Of a DNA stretch of 64,000 nucleotides, positions 36,630 to 45,604 are shown piece by piece; positions within the stretch are counted from its first letter, which is position 1, and each line of letters begins with the position of its first letter. This stretch comes from Bacillus sp. T33-2. GTDB taxonomy: Bacteria > Bacillota > Bacilli > Bacillales > Cytobacillaceae. The stretch covers positions 1 through 64,000 of the forward strand of contig NZ_PGVB01000048.1 of the NCBI RefSeq assembly GCF_002860205.1, written 5' to 3'. Position numbers and translations under genes: made by a program. Below the pieces are notes generated by a model. It was given only the letters and a program-made list of their open reading frames with translations. It did no database searches and was not told the DNA's origin.

Positions 36630-37661
36630 TCATTCAACATAAAAATTATGCTCTTTTTCTCCAATTAATCCCAGTATGTCTAATATGAAATAATTAATTG
36701 AATATCTATCTTTTACTTTATCATCAACTGGCACGAAAGGCGCCTTCATGAATTCATCTGGCACCACTACTTTATCTCTGTCCACAACACAAATATTATT
36801 CGGATGATAAAAATCATAATGTTGAATGTCTGCGTTGGTTGTAATCATTTTTTTATTCGCACCGAGCATTTCAATCGTTCTCATAGTCAGGCCGGTCTGT
36901 TTTGGATGCTGAATATCGACAACAGCCCTGGATTGCTTTAGCTTTTCTGTCAGTTGCTCACTCGGCATGCCTTCAAATGAAAACTCATTGATTTGGCTGC
37001 CGGTAAAATCATTGGTAAATAACTTTCTTTGATAATACATGAGATTACTTGGAAGATACATAAAGTAAAATACATTTAAATCATTCTTTTCAAACTGCTG
37101 TCTTATTTCCTTTAATATCCGGTAGCGATCGCTATGCACCGTCCCTACGAAAAATAAATCGTAAACCAGCTCAGGCTTTTCTTTTGCGATAAGTCCATAT
37201 TCTTTATCAAAGAACAACGGTCTGAAAGTCAATCCGAATTGATCACAATCCTTTTTATCAAAGGAGAATACCTCATCAAAAAAATCTAATTTTTCTAACG
37301 TATTTATTTTATTTGCGACAGAATCCCACAGCATGAGCACCATTCTTGCGGTCGGATTCAGTTTCTGAATATCCTTTAAAAACCATATGGGAGTCGCCTC
37401 AGCCTGGCAAATAAAAATGTAATCATACGTCTTGTTTTTAATTTCAGAATAAATTTCTTGATAGTGTTTCTTTATTTGGGGGGTAACAAAATTTCGGTTG
37501 ATTCTTAATAAAGCTTTTGAAAGAACTGTATTCGATGGACGCTCATCAAAGTAATCTACTTCCGCACCCATCGATTCCATTGCCTTCATTATTTTTTTGT
37601 GGTAATTAAAAAATAATGGACATAGGAACAAAATCTTTTTATTGTTCAATTTACTTTCCAT
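36630..37661 (-). CDS. Putative glycosyltransferase, CgeB-like
   Basis: Predicted 343-residue cytoplasmic protein. The N-terminus (KKILFLCPLFFNYHKK) and a later YDLFFVGTVHSDR, followed by VVDIQHPKQTGLTMRTIEMLGANKKMITTN, fit the two-Rossmann GT-B arrangement of CgeB/capsular glycosyltransferases, in which the second part resembles the nucleotide-sugar site (E of RTIEMLG). Its ATG overlaps the stop of the upstream epimerase gene by one base (TAATG), showing translational coupling. The sugar and acceptor are unknown. Confidence 0.75.
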   Translation of the reverse strand: MESKLNNKKILFLCPLFFNYHKKIMKAMESMGAEVDYFDERPSNTVLSKALLRINRNFVTPQIKKHYQEIYSEIKNKTYDYIFICQAEATPIWFLKDIQKLNPTARMVLMLWDSVANKINTLEKLDFFDEVFSFDKKDCDQFGLTFRPLFFDKEYGLIAKEKPELVYDLFFVGTVHSDRYRILKEIRQQFEKNDLNVFYFMYLPSNLMYYQRKLFTNDFTGSQINEFSFEGMPSEQLTEKLKQSRAVVDIQHPKQTGLTMRTIEMLGANKKMITTNADIQHYDFYHPNNICVVDRDKVVVPDEFMKAPFVPVDDKVKDRYSINYFILDILGLIGEKEHNFYVE

Positions 37662-38797
37662 TATTTATACAAACCTTTTTTCTTCATTTCATCAATGGAT
37701 TTTGCGTAATTATCTTCAACGACTTCTTGCTGGTTAACCCAGTCAACAAACTTACTGATGCCTTCTTCAAAGCTTACTTTAGGCGTAAAACCGAGTTTTT
37801 CATGTATTTTTGTCAAATCTGCATAGTTATGCCGAATATCCCCCAAACGGTAGTTTCCGCTAACTTCAATTTCAGTATTTGATTGATATTTTTCTTTAAG
37901 GACATTAGCTACTTCAATGACTGTGGTGGCAACGCCGGTCCCGACATTAAAACTTTCAAAGTTTGCTTCGTCTTTTTCAATGCCCAAAATGGTTGCATCA
38001 ACAATATCGTCAATAAAAACAAAGTCTCTTGACTCTTTGCCATCTTCAAAGATGTTAATGTTATTATTATTTTTAATGATTGTAGAGAAAATTGATAGTA
38101 TTCCTGTATATGGGTTCTTTAAAGATTGACCGGGTCCATAAACATTTTGGTACCGATAAGCTACTACAGGAATATTCAATGATTTCCCGACAACCATACA
38201 CATATCTTCTTGCATTTGTTTCGTAATTCCATAAATTGATGTTGGGTGAATTTTTGTTTTTTCAGTTGTTGCCATCAATTCTACATTACGATTGCAAATG
38301 GGGCATTTTACTTCAAAATCGCCTTTACTCATATCCTCTTCTGTTCTTGCAACAGGGAAAACCGTTCCGTGTTCTGAACAATGGTACATGCCCTCACCAT
38401 AGATGGCCCGTGAAGATGCCACAACGATTTTTTTAACCTGATGCTCTTCATTCGTTAAGATATCTAATAAATTAGAAGTTCCTTTAATGTTCACATCGAT
38501 ATATTTATTAATTTCATACATCGATTGGCCAGTACCAGTCTCGGCAGCTAAATGAACGACAACATCTTGATCTTTTAATGCGTTTCTCCAGTCATCGCTG
38601 TTAACAACGTCCCCTTTAATAAAGGTGACCTTATCTCTTATTTTTAAAAATAATTCTGATGATGTACCATCTGCTCCATGAATTTGTGGAGATAAATTAT
38701 CGAGAACTGTTACGTTATATCCCTTCTCCAGTAATTTTAAAGCTAAACTGCTTCCAATAAATCCTGCTCCGCCGGTAATCAATACATTTTTTATCAT
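37661..38797 (-). CDS. NDP-sugar epimerase (extended SDR) with a Cys/His zinc-like insertion
   Basis: Predicted 378-residue NAD-dependent enzyme. Motifs: GGAGFIGSS, HLAAETGTG, catalytic Ser128-130 region (ASSRAIYG), Tyr189-x3-Lys193 (YGITK), RYQNVYGPGQ. An insertion between strand and active site holds Cys140, His143, Cys165 and Cys168 (CSEHG, CPIC), which looks like a zinc ribbon; a subset of dTDP-rhamnose or GDP-sugar 4-epimerase-type enzymes has this insertion. I start at the ATG at 38797, 7 nt after GAAGGA; the ATG at 38803 is too close to that site. It heads the three-gene operon. It could convert dTDP-L-rhamnose to a related deoxysugar, which is inferred. Confidence 0.87.
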   Translation of the reverse strand: MIKNVLITGGAGFIGSSLALKLLEKGYNVTVLDNLSPQIHGADGTSSELFLKIRDKVTFIKGDVVNSDDWRNALKDQDVVVHLAAETGTGQSMYEINKYIDVNIKGTSNLLDILTNEEHQVKKIVVASSRAIYGEGMYHCSEHGTVFPVARTEEDMSKGDFEVKCPICNRNVELMATTEKTKIHPTSIYGITKQMQEDMCMVVGKSLNIPVVAYRYQNVYGPGQSLKNPYTGILSIFSTIIKNNNNINIFEDGKESRDFVFIDDIVDATILGIEKDEANFESFNVGTGVATTVIEVANVLKEKYQSNTEIEVSGNYRLGDIRHNYADLTKIHEKLGFTPKVSFEEGISKFVDWVNQQEVVEDNYAKSIDEMKKKGLYK

Positions 38798-39227
38798 AAT
38801 CATGTCCTTCTTTCTTTTTGATAAACATTTTTTGATTAAAATCCGTTGAGTGCTTTATGAAAATAAAAACGCACCTTAACGAACAAATGGTAAAATGGCA
38901 GTTGCTACGTCAACCAAAAATACCAATATGCGAGGTGCACTTTTCATGGAATTACGAACTGTTTCCATTATTGAAAACACGCTCGGTTTGATGGGAAGAT
39001 CATAGTAATATACATTGCCAATTGTCGGCAAAAAAATAACTCCTCTTTATTAAAAGTGGAGATGGCTTTTTTCGACTTTAATTATACAAAATGTGATGCA
39101 GAAGTTCAAATTTCGTTGTTAATTTTGTCGGACGTGCCTGGTTGGTACCGTAAGGGCTTGAATGTTAGACATACATTTCAAAACACACATTTTGGGAGAA
39201 GAAGGTCGATGAAATGAAATACTTGTT
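38798..39227. other. 430-bp spacer with a possible gene relic
   Basis: At 38946 an ATG with a good ribosome site (GAGGTG, 8-nt spacing) opens a 19-codon frame (MELRTVSIIENTLGLMGRS) that stops at 39005. An inverted GCACCT (38871-38876) / AGGTGC (38934-38939) precedes it. This could be the remnant of an inserted element or a leader peptide. Further right, CTCC...GGAG followed by TTTTTT near 39051-39076 may be a terminator. Nothing else is supported. Confidence 0.3.
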
Positions 39228-39635
39228 TTACGTACCATTTCCTGAACTTAGCACTTTTTTTGTTAGAAGAAAACCTATTGGCAGATTAACGATTGTGGTA
39301 AAAAACGGAACAAGATATTCATTTTGATGGAAAATATCAACAACGATTGTAGGAACTGCATAAGCAATGCTCAATTGAGCGACTGCAATAATAGGATATT
39401 TAACAAAACTTTTCATATTGAGGGCAACTTTGAATGTATAAAGACTATTAATAAAATAAGAGGCAATGTTTGCAATTAAAAATGCTGCTACATTTGCATA
39501 AATGAATCCCAGCACAGGACTTAATAACCAGTACCAAAAATAGTGATGTGCTGTATTAAATACTCCAGTGATGCAATATTTTATAAATCTTAATCGCAGC
39601 AAAAACAGACATGATTCAATAAAGCCCTTCTTCAT
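39228..39635 (-). CDS. GtrA family membrane protein (lipid-linked sugar flippase candidate)
   Basis: Predicted 135-residue protein with four membrane helices, the size and layout of GtrA/GtcA. FIKYCITGVFNTAHHYFWYW at the N-terminus, NIASYFINSLYTF in the middle and FLLTKKVLF-like end fit the family. GtrA proteins are thought to flip polyprenyl-phosphate-glucose or GlcNAc. It is transcribed divergently from the GtrB-like gene at 40064. With the GT-C gene at 41117 the three form a complete glycosylation module, like GtcA-CsbB-YfhO in B. subtilis. Confidence 0.88.
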   Translation of the reverse strand: MKKGFIESCLFLLRLRFIKYCITGVFNTAHHYFWYWLLSPVLGFIYANVAAFLIANIASYFINSLYTFKVALNMKSFVKYPIIAVAQLSIAYAVPTIVVDIFHQNEYLVPFFTTIVNLPIGFLLTKKVLSSGNGT

Positions 39636-40063
39636 TTAAGAATCTCCTAACCAATAACATTACACTTTTTCTCAATCTATTTATTTGAGGAACCCCGCCA
39701 CTCCGTGGGACAACACTGGCATAAACTCTCAACTTTAATAGTGAACTCGAACTACCTAAAGAATCGAAAAAAACGTCCAGTCTATTATTTCATAATCACT
39801 TTTTTCATTCAAGGCTTTAAAAGTGTTCCTTATTTGATTAGTTTATGGCAATATTAACCTGTCGTTCTGGTGTTGTAAGTCCGATAACATGGTATTGACC
39901 AGTAGTATTTAGGGCTAGCTACCCCTCGTGTTTCATTAGAAACTACTGACTGTTTGGTATTTTTATGGTTGACTATGCAAGACTTGGTATCACTTATAAT
40001 ATACAAATGATTATGATAGACTTGTATAAATGAATAGACATAGTCCAGATGAGGAGAGAAACA
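39636..40063. other. 428-bp divergent spacer between gtrA- and gtrB-like genes
   Basis: A TATAAT lies at 39995-40000, 64 bp before the GtrB-like start, but the best upstream hexamer (TTGACT) is 20 nt away, so the promoter is weakly supported. I see no gene. Confidence 0.4.
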
Positions 40064-41059
40064 ATGTCAAATTTACCTCTGCTAACTATAGTCGTCCCTT
40101 GCTATAATGAAGCAGCTACCTTAGAAGAAACCACGAAAGAACTATCCAGAATTATTGAAGAACTAATTGCAGATCAAAAAATAAATAAAGAAAGTATAAT
40201 TTTATATGTCAATGATGGAAGTTTTGATAATACATGGGACATTATTGAAAATAAAATTGCTACTAATCCCTATGTTCAAGGCATAAAATTAAGCCGCAAT
40301 TTTGGACATCAAGGGGCGTTAATCGCGGGTTTGGATTCAGCACGAGAATTTTCTGACTGTGTTATTTCCATTGACGCTGACCTTCAAGATGATGTAAATG
40401 TGATTCATCCATTCATTGAAAAGTACCATGAAGGGTATGAAATCGTTTATGGAGTTCGAGATAAACGGGATACTGACACAAAATTCAAAAGAAACACCGC
40501 TTTGTGGTTTTACAATTTAATGAGGAAAATGGGAGTGGAGTTAGTACCTAATCATGCAGATTATCGTTTATTGAGCAAAAAGGTACTTGATGAATTCGTA
40601 AAATACCAAGAGGAAAATCTATTTATTAGAGGTATTATCCCACTGTTGGGTTTTAAATCAACCAAAGTCTATTATAATCGCAAAGAAAGATTTGCGGGGG
40701 AATCAAAGTATCCATTAAAAAAAATGATTGCGTTCGCCATTGATGGAATCACTTCGTTTAGTGTTGCACCAATTCGTTTTGTAGCATATCTTGGGTTTTT
40801 TATGGTGTTAATTGGCATTGGAATAGCATTTTATACTTTAATGGCAAAAATTTTCTCATTCACAGTAAGTGGTTGGACCTCATTAATGTTGTCTATATGG
40901 ATCGTTGGAGGTGTTCAGTTGTTAGCTCTGGGAATCATTGGAGAATATATAGGGAAAATTTTCAAAGAAACCAAGAGACGTCCGAGATATACCATTGAAC
41001 ATAATAGTTGTTTAGAGCACCAAAAAAGAAATATTTCTGAGATACAAAAAAACAGGTAA
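40064..41059 (+). CDS. GT2 polyprenyl-phosphate glycosyltransferase (GtrB/CsbB-like)
   Basis: Predicted 331-residue membrane enzyme. The GT2 domain shows VVPCYNEAATLEET, NDGSFDNTW, KLSRNFGHQGAL, ISIDADLQDD and a KERFAGESKYPLKKM motif, followed by two membrane helices at about 230-300, exactly the GtrB/CsbB/YkoT layout. It loads a sugar onto undecaprenyl phosphate. I chose the ATG at 40064, after GAGGAGAGAAACA, rather than 40049. The GT-C gene follows after 57 bp. Confidence 0.93.
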   Translation: MSNLPLLTIVVPCYNEAATLEETTKELSRIIEELIADQKINKESIILYVNDGSFDNTWDIIENKIATNPYVQGIKLSRNFGHQGALIAGLDSAREFSDCVISIDADLQDDVNVIHPFIEKYHEGYEIVYGVRDKRDTDTKFKRNTALWFYNLMRKMGVELVPNHADYRLLSKKVLDEFVKYQEENLFIRGIIPLLGFKSTKVYYNRKERFAGESKYPLKKMIAFAIDGITSFSVAPIRFVAYLGFFMVLIGIGIAFYTLMAKIFSFTVSGWTSLMLSIWIVGGVQLLALGIIGEYIGKIFKETKRRPRYTIEHNSCLEHQKRNISEIQKNR

Positions 41060-41116
41060 GTATATAAATGTAACTTCTCGTACGAATTCAAAATGTGAAG
41101 GGGAGACTGTATATTA

Positions 41117-42664
41117 ATGTTAACTTTGTGGAAGATAAATAAAAAACCAATGGAAAAAGCTTATGTTTTTTTATTTATCTACTCCTTTTTTATTATGCTA
41201 TTTTTTACACAATCATCCCCATTGTTTGCCATGAATATGTGGGTAGATTCTAATTCTTTTTTTACTGTTGGAAAAGGTATGGCCAACGGAGTACTGCCGT
41301 ATCGAGATCTTTTTGAGCAAAAGGGACCGTTATTATATGCACTACACGCATTGGCTTACACCATTTCTCATACAACTTTTTTTGGTGTATATATTTTAGA
41401 AGTGATAGCTTTGTTTATTACTCTTGTTCTCGCCTTTAAGATATCTCGTCTCTATCTAAATTGGATGCCTTCCATAATAGTTTCGCTTTTTTTGCCACTA
41501 TTAATACTGAATCAGAACAGTTTTGCTTTTGGTGATAGTGCTGAAGAGTTTTCCATTCCGTTTTTACTTGCTTTTATATATCTCATGCTAAAGAATTTTA
41601 AGTTTTCTTCCGATTCTTCATTTAGATGGACATTCTATTTAATAAATGGAATACTGATTGGATGCGTTTTTTGGATAAAATACACCCTTGTAGGCGCTTG
41701 GATTGGATTTTACCTTGTGATTTTATTGGTCGGTATACGCAAAAGAAGTTGGCGTAACTTGGTAAATGCAATTATATTTACTTTTGCCGGACTTGTCATT
41801 TCAAGCGTTCCATGGCTACTGTATTTTGGCGTAAATCATGCAATTAAAGATTTTATAGATGTTTACATTAAATTTAATCTCGTTACTTATTCAGCACAGA
41901 CTTCAACTGTTGGCAAGCTGATAAATTCCGCAATTATATTTGGAAGGGCATTTAACAATAACTTTGAAGCGAAGGTTATGATCATAATTGGCATGATTGC
42001 TTTCATATTCACTAGAAAATACCTTTCAAACAATTACCAGAAATTGTTTATGTTTTCTACTGTTGCTTGTTTAATTATGGGAGTATATTTTGGTGGAAGA
42101 GAATATCCGTATTACTTCCTAATTATTACACCACTTGGTTTATTAGGGTTAATCGTTTTGGTCGATTTTATACAGCACTCGTATAAAACACATCATAGTG
42201 ACATTGCCAGAAATAGATGGTTCCCATTATTAATCGTTGCGCTAAGTGCATTTTTTCTTTGTTTTGGCTACAATTCTAACATTCATTATTCGAAAATATA
42301 TAACAAAGAACCGTTGCCACAACAAACATTTGCAGACCTAATGCGCAAAGAGCCCAACCCAACATTGTTGAATTACGGAGCTTTAGACGGGGGATTCTAC
42401 TTAAAAGCAGATATTGTACCGAATGTCCGCTATTTTCAAAGCCAGAATATAGACCCAAAACTTTATCCTGAAAACATGGACGAGCAGCATCGTTATATCA
42501 AAGAAGGTGCAGTTCAATTTATAGTAGTAAAATTGGCGGGGCAAACACCTGTTGAACAAGTCGACATTCCGCACCTTATTGATCATTATCGTTTGGTTAG
42601 CCAACAAGATCATCATATGGCAGGAACAACATTCAGGTATTTGCTTTATAAAAAAATTGATTAA
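41117..42664 (+). CDS. GT-C membrane glycosyltransferase (ArnT/PMT-like)
   Basis: Predicted 515-residue protein with about eleven membrane helices and a C-terminal outside domain. The first outside loop has an acidic pair and the run VGKGMANGVLPYRDLFEQKG, the usual position of the catalytic acid in ArnT/PMT_2-type enzymes. It would take sugar from the lipid carrier made by the GtrB-like enzyme and place it on a wall polymer outside the cell, as YfhO does for lipoteichoic acid in B. subtilis. RBS AAGGGGAG lies 11 nt before the ATG; it is probably co-transcribed with the GtrB-like gene. Confidence 0.85.
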   Translation: MLTLWKINKKPMEKAYVFLFIYSFFIMLFFTQSSPLFAMNMWVDSNSFFTVGKGMANGVLPYRDLFEQKGPLLYALHALAYTISHTTFFGVYILEVIALFITLVLAFKISRLYLNWMPSIIVSLFLPLLILNQNSFAFGDSAEEFSIPFLLAFIYLMLKNFKFSSDSSFRWTFYLINGILIGCVFWIKYTLVGAWIGFYLVILLVGIRKRSWRNLVNAIIFTFAGLVISSVPWLLYFGVNHAIKDFIDVYIKFNLVTYSAQTSTVGKLINSAIIFGRAFNNNFEAKVMIIIGMIAFIFTRKYLSNNYQKLFMFSTVACLIMGVYFGGREYPYYFLIITPLGLLGLIVLVDFIQHSYKTHHSDIARNRWFPLLIVALSAFFLCFGYNSNIHYSKIYNKEPLPQQTFADLMRKEPNPTLLNYGALDGGFYLKADIVPNVRYFQSQNIDPKLYPENMDEQHRYIKEGAVQFIVVKLAGQTPVEQVDIPHLIDHYRLVSQQDHHMAGTTFRYLLYKKID

Positions 42665-42867
42665 GAATAATATAATAGACACCCTGGAGCAGGTATTTAA
42701 TATTACGGCCAAACCTGATCAATATTTAAGATTTTGGTGAGGTTTGGCTCATTATAAATTATTACTTATGGAAAGATTCATAGTAACACTTGTAAAGGCC
42801 ACTGTTTGTTGTACTTCTATACGTCTTTTTCTGCGTATGGATGTCATAATAAGCCATTCAATAACTT

Positions 42868-42909
42868 AAAAAAAGACTAGTAATCTTGTTAGATTGCTAG
42901 TTCAAAAAA
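42868..42909 (-). terminator. Hairpin terminator of the second LCP gene
   Basis: GACTAGTAATCT and AGATTGCTAGTT pair around a TGTT loop. The A-run on the left gives a T-run on the minus strand just after the LCP stop. An A-run also lies on the right, so it works only weakly for plus-strand transcripts. Confidence 0.8.
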
Positions 42910-42912
42910 TGT

Positions 42913-43899
42913 TCAGTATATATTTATTTTGGCAACAGTTGCTGCTGGAAGACCTAAATGTTCCCTTAACTCATTAGATAAGGATTGACGTGTTTGATCG
43001 CTCACCAGGTAATACCATTGATCACTTGGTTGAGGTTTTCCTTCTATTTGGATCTTCTGGATGTTTGAAGCTGCAGATTTATACGTTGATTGTATTCCTA
43101 CCATATCGTCTAACGTTAAGTCGGTTTTGACATTTTTCTGTAGTGCTTCCAAAATTTCATCATATTTGGTTAGCGATGAAAATCCTGCGCCCTTGTTAAT
43201 GACTTTAGAAATAACTTCTTTTTGTCTTTCCTGACGGCCAAAATCCCCGGTTGGATCTTCTTTCCTCATCCGGGCATATGCTAGTGCCTTTTCGCCGTTT
43301 AAGTGCTGGGGACCCTTTCGTAAAGTTATTCCATCTAATTCAAACGCATATTTATTGTCTACATCGATTCCGCCTACTGCATCAACTATATCTTTGAAGC
43401 CTTCCATATTAACTTCGGTATAATAATCAATAGGGATATTCAAGAAATTTTCTACCGTATCTATTGTCATCTCGATTCCGCCATAAGCATATGCGGCATT
43501 AAATTTACCAACTCTATTTTTGTTGGGTTTTTTCATACTTACCAGCTTTGTTTTAGTATCACGAGGTATGCTTATTAGTTTTGTTGATTTTTGTTCGGGA
43601 TTTATTGTCACAACGATCATTGAATCTGTGCGACCTTTATCACCTTCACGCTCGTCTACGCCTACTAAGAGGACAGAAATAGGGTCTTTTCTATCAAATT
43701 CTATTTTTTCCTCTCGTTTTTTTGATGCTTCTCTCTTTATAGGTTGATGCATTTTATCGACAGCATTTGCAATATCCGAATATACATTATAAAAATACAA
43801 GCCTGCACCGACAGTCAACATAAAAAGGGTTAATAGAAAAACGCGAAAAACCCTGAGCTTTTTCTTTTTCTTCCCTGTCCTTTGTAGTCTGGTATTCAA
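42913..43899 (-). CDS. LCP (LytR-CpsA-Psr) family cell-wall polymer ligase, second copy
   Basis: Predicted 328-residue membrane-anchored enzyme, paralogue of 4705-5646. A Lys-rich N-terminus, one helix (about 20-40), ISVLLVGVDEREGDKGR, SMIVVTINP, SIPRDT and ARMRKEDPTGDFGRQERQ are visible. I chose the TTG at 43899 because AGAAAGGG lies 8 nt upstream and the resulting N-terminus (NTRLQRTGKKKK) parallels that of the first LCP (NSRLNTTRRTNKK). The longer frame from 43950 has no ribosome site of its own. Two LCP proteins suggest two polymers or redundancy, as in B. subtilis where three exist. Confidence 0.93.
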   Translation of the reverse strand: MNTRLQRTGKKKKKLRVFRVFLLTLFMLTVGAGLYFYNVYSDIANAVDKMHQPIKREASKKREEKIEFDRKDPISVLLVGVDEREGDKGRTDSMIVVTINPEQKSTKLISIPRDTKTKLVSMKKPNKNRVGKFNAAYAYGGIEMTIDTVENFLNIPIDYYTEVNMEGFKDIVDAVGGIDVDNKYAFELDGITLRKGPQHLNGEKALAYARMRKEDPTGDFGRQERQKEVISKVINKGAGFSSLTKYDEILEALQKNVKTDLTLDDMVGIQSTYKSAASNIQKIQIEGKPQPSDQWYYLVSDQTRQSLSNELREHLGLPAATVAKINIY

Positions 43900-44457
43900 T
43901 TTAAAATCCCTTTCTTTATAAGGATAATAGGCTGTTATATTAAACAGCATATAACAAAAATTATAAGCCTAATATAGAATAATATCAACCTCAATTCGGG
44001 AAAAGGCTAAATGGATGATACAAAACGTGACAATATGATGTTATAATCAAATTTTGTGAGTATGCAATCTCTTAATTTGTCATTTTTTGGTGCTTCACCA
44101 ATAAAAACAATAATTGTGGTAAAGTAGTTGAAGGTGAAAAAATTTTGTAGAAGCGAAGAGAGAAAAAACGCTAATAATCGTTTTATGTGGGTAAAATTTA
44201 ATTATTACTCTCTTAAGTTATTTCGAATGCCGTACCATTTGCAGAGAATTAAATACAACTATTACAATAACGCTAATTTCATTATTATTTTTATACAGAG
44301 TATCATAAGTAGTTCAGTTAGCCAGGGTTTTTCTTTATCAATCCATATAAAGGTGCGATTTGGCGGCTCATTACTTTATAAGCCTTATTAAATTAATTAG
44401 CATTTTTTAAAAGACAGCTTATAGTATAAAATCGTGCTACGAAAGGTGGGATGTTGG
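43900..44457. other. 558-bp divergent spacer, no supported gene
   Basis: It separates the second LCP gene from the second acyltransferase gene. A frame at 44128-44391 has no convincing ribosome site and unusual composition, and is not called. No structured RNA is evident. Confidence 0.4.
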
Positions 44458-45540
44458 GTGCTAATAAAGGGTAAAAATATTGATCAATGCATCAGTTCTA
44501 GAAAAAACAATCTGGATATCATTAGATTTATCGCAGCAGCTTTAGTTCTTTTTTCGCATTCTTACCCATTAACTTTAGGTAATAACTGGACAGAACCGTT
44601 TGGGGTTTTGACAAGGGGTGACATGACTTTCGGTGAGTTTGCTGTCAGCATATTTTTTGTGATCAGCGGATTTCTAATTACTCAAAGTTTCGACAGGTCT
44701 AAGGACCTCGTTTATTATTTCCAAGCCAGAATACTAAGGATATTTCCAGCACTAATTTTTTGTGTTTTATTAATAATTTTTGTACTGGGTCCCATTTTTA
44801 CAGATTTAAGTTTCCGGGACTACTTTAATCATCATGAAACTTATGATTACTTACGGACCATCAGTTTATATTGGCTTCAGTTTGATTTGCCAGGTGTATT
44901 CCAAACAAATGTATGGCCTGGAGCTGTTAATGGTTCATTATGGACTTTGTGGTTTGAATTCTTCTTCTATATCGTGGTTGCGATTCTGGGAGTAACCAGA
45001 CTTCTTAAAAAGAGAATTGTTCTGCTGGGATTCATCCTTTCTACTGTCCTCTTTATTCTGGGTAAAGGTGGATTCTATACTGATTTATTTAGGTATTTTA
45101 GTGCAGGAATGGTGTTTTATCTCTTCCGAAAACAAATTAGGTTAAATGGATGGGTTGCGTTCCTTTCGTTCGTTTTTTTACTGTCAACCATCAGAACAGG
45201 TTACTTTAGTTACTCACTTTCTATTTTTGGAACATATCTAATCTTCTATTTAGCTTTTGATACAAGAATAAAGATGCATAATTTCGGAAAATATGGGGAT
45301 TTTTCTTATGGTATTTATATTTATGCATTTCCCGTGCAGCAAATAATGACGTTTATATCTGGTAACAAGTTAACACCTTTAGAAAACACATTGTTATCAT
45401 TTCCGGTTACGTTATTATTGGCAATTGTTTCGTGGAACTTAGTGGAGAAGCAAGCTTTGAAATACAAAAAGTATCCTTATATTAAAAGACAATTGCAAAT
45501 ACAGGAAATGGCGATTGACTCACGAAGCAAACGCCTTTAA
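44458..45540 (+). CDS. Acyltransferase family 3 membrane protein, second copy
   Basis: Predicted 360-residue polytopic membrane enzyme. LDIIRFIAAALVLFSHSYPL, FFVISGFLITQSF and ARILRIFPAL mark the acyltransferase-3 family; about ten helices follow. I chose GTG at 44458, 8 nt after AAAGGTGG; an in-frame GTG at 44434 lies upstream of that site. It begins a plus-strand set of three (acyltransferase, Wzy-like, GT2). It probably acetylates the repeat unit or finished polysaccharide; it is only distantly similar to the one at 8187. Confidence 0.88.
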   Translation: MLIKGKNIDQCISSRKNNLDIIRFIAAALVLFSHSYPLTLGNNWTEPFGVLTRGDMTFGEFAVSIFFVISGFLITQSFDRSKDLVYYFQARILRIFPALIFCVLLIIFVLGPIFTDLSFRDYFNHHETYDYLRTISLYWLQFDLPGVFQTNVWPGAVNGSLWTLWFEFFFYIVVAILGVTRLLKKRIVLLGFILSTVLFILGKGGFYTDLFRYFSAGMVFYLFRKQIRLNGWVAFLSFVFLLSTIRTGYFSYSLSIFGTYLIFYLAFDTRIKMHNFGKYGDFSYGIYIYAFPVQQIMTFISGNKLTPLENTLLSFPVTLLLAIVSWNLVEKQALKYKKYPYIKRQLQIQEMAIDSRSKRL

Positions 45541-45604
45541 GCAATAAGTATGAGGAAACTGTCTGCACATTGAAAAGGCTAATGGAATAGGAGAGGATTT
45601 TTTT

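Noticed and set aside
44128-44391. 87-residue open frame in the LCP-acyltransferase spacer
   Set aside because: It has no convincing ribosome site, starts in a GTG, and its product shows no domain or clear membrane pattern; it looks like chance in AT-rich DNA.
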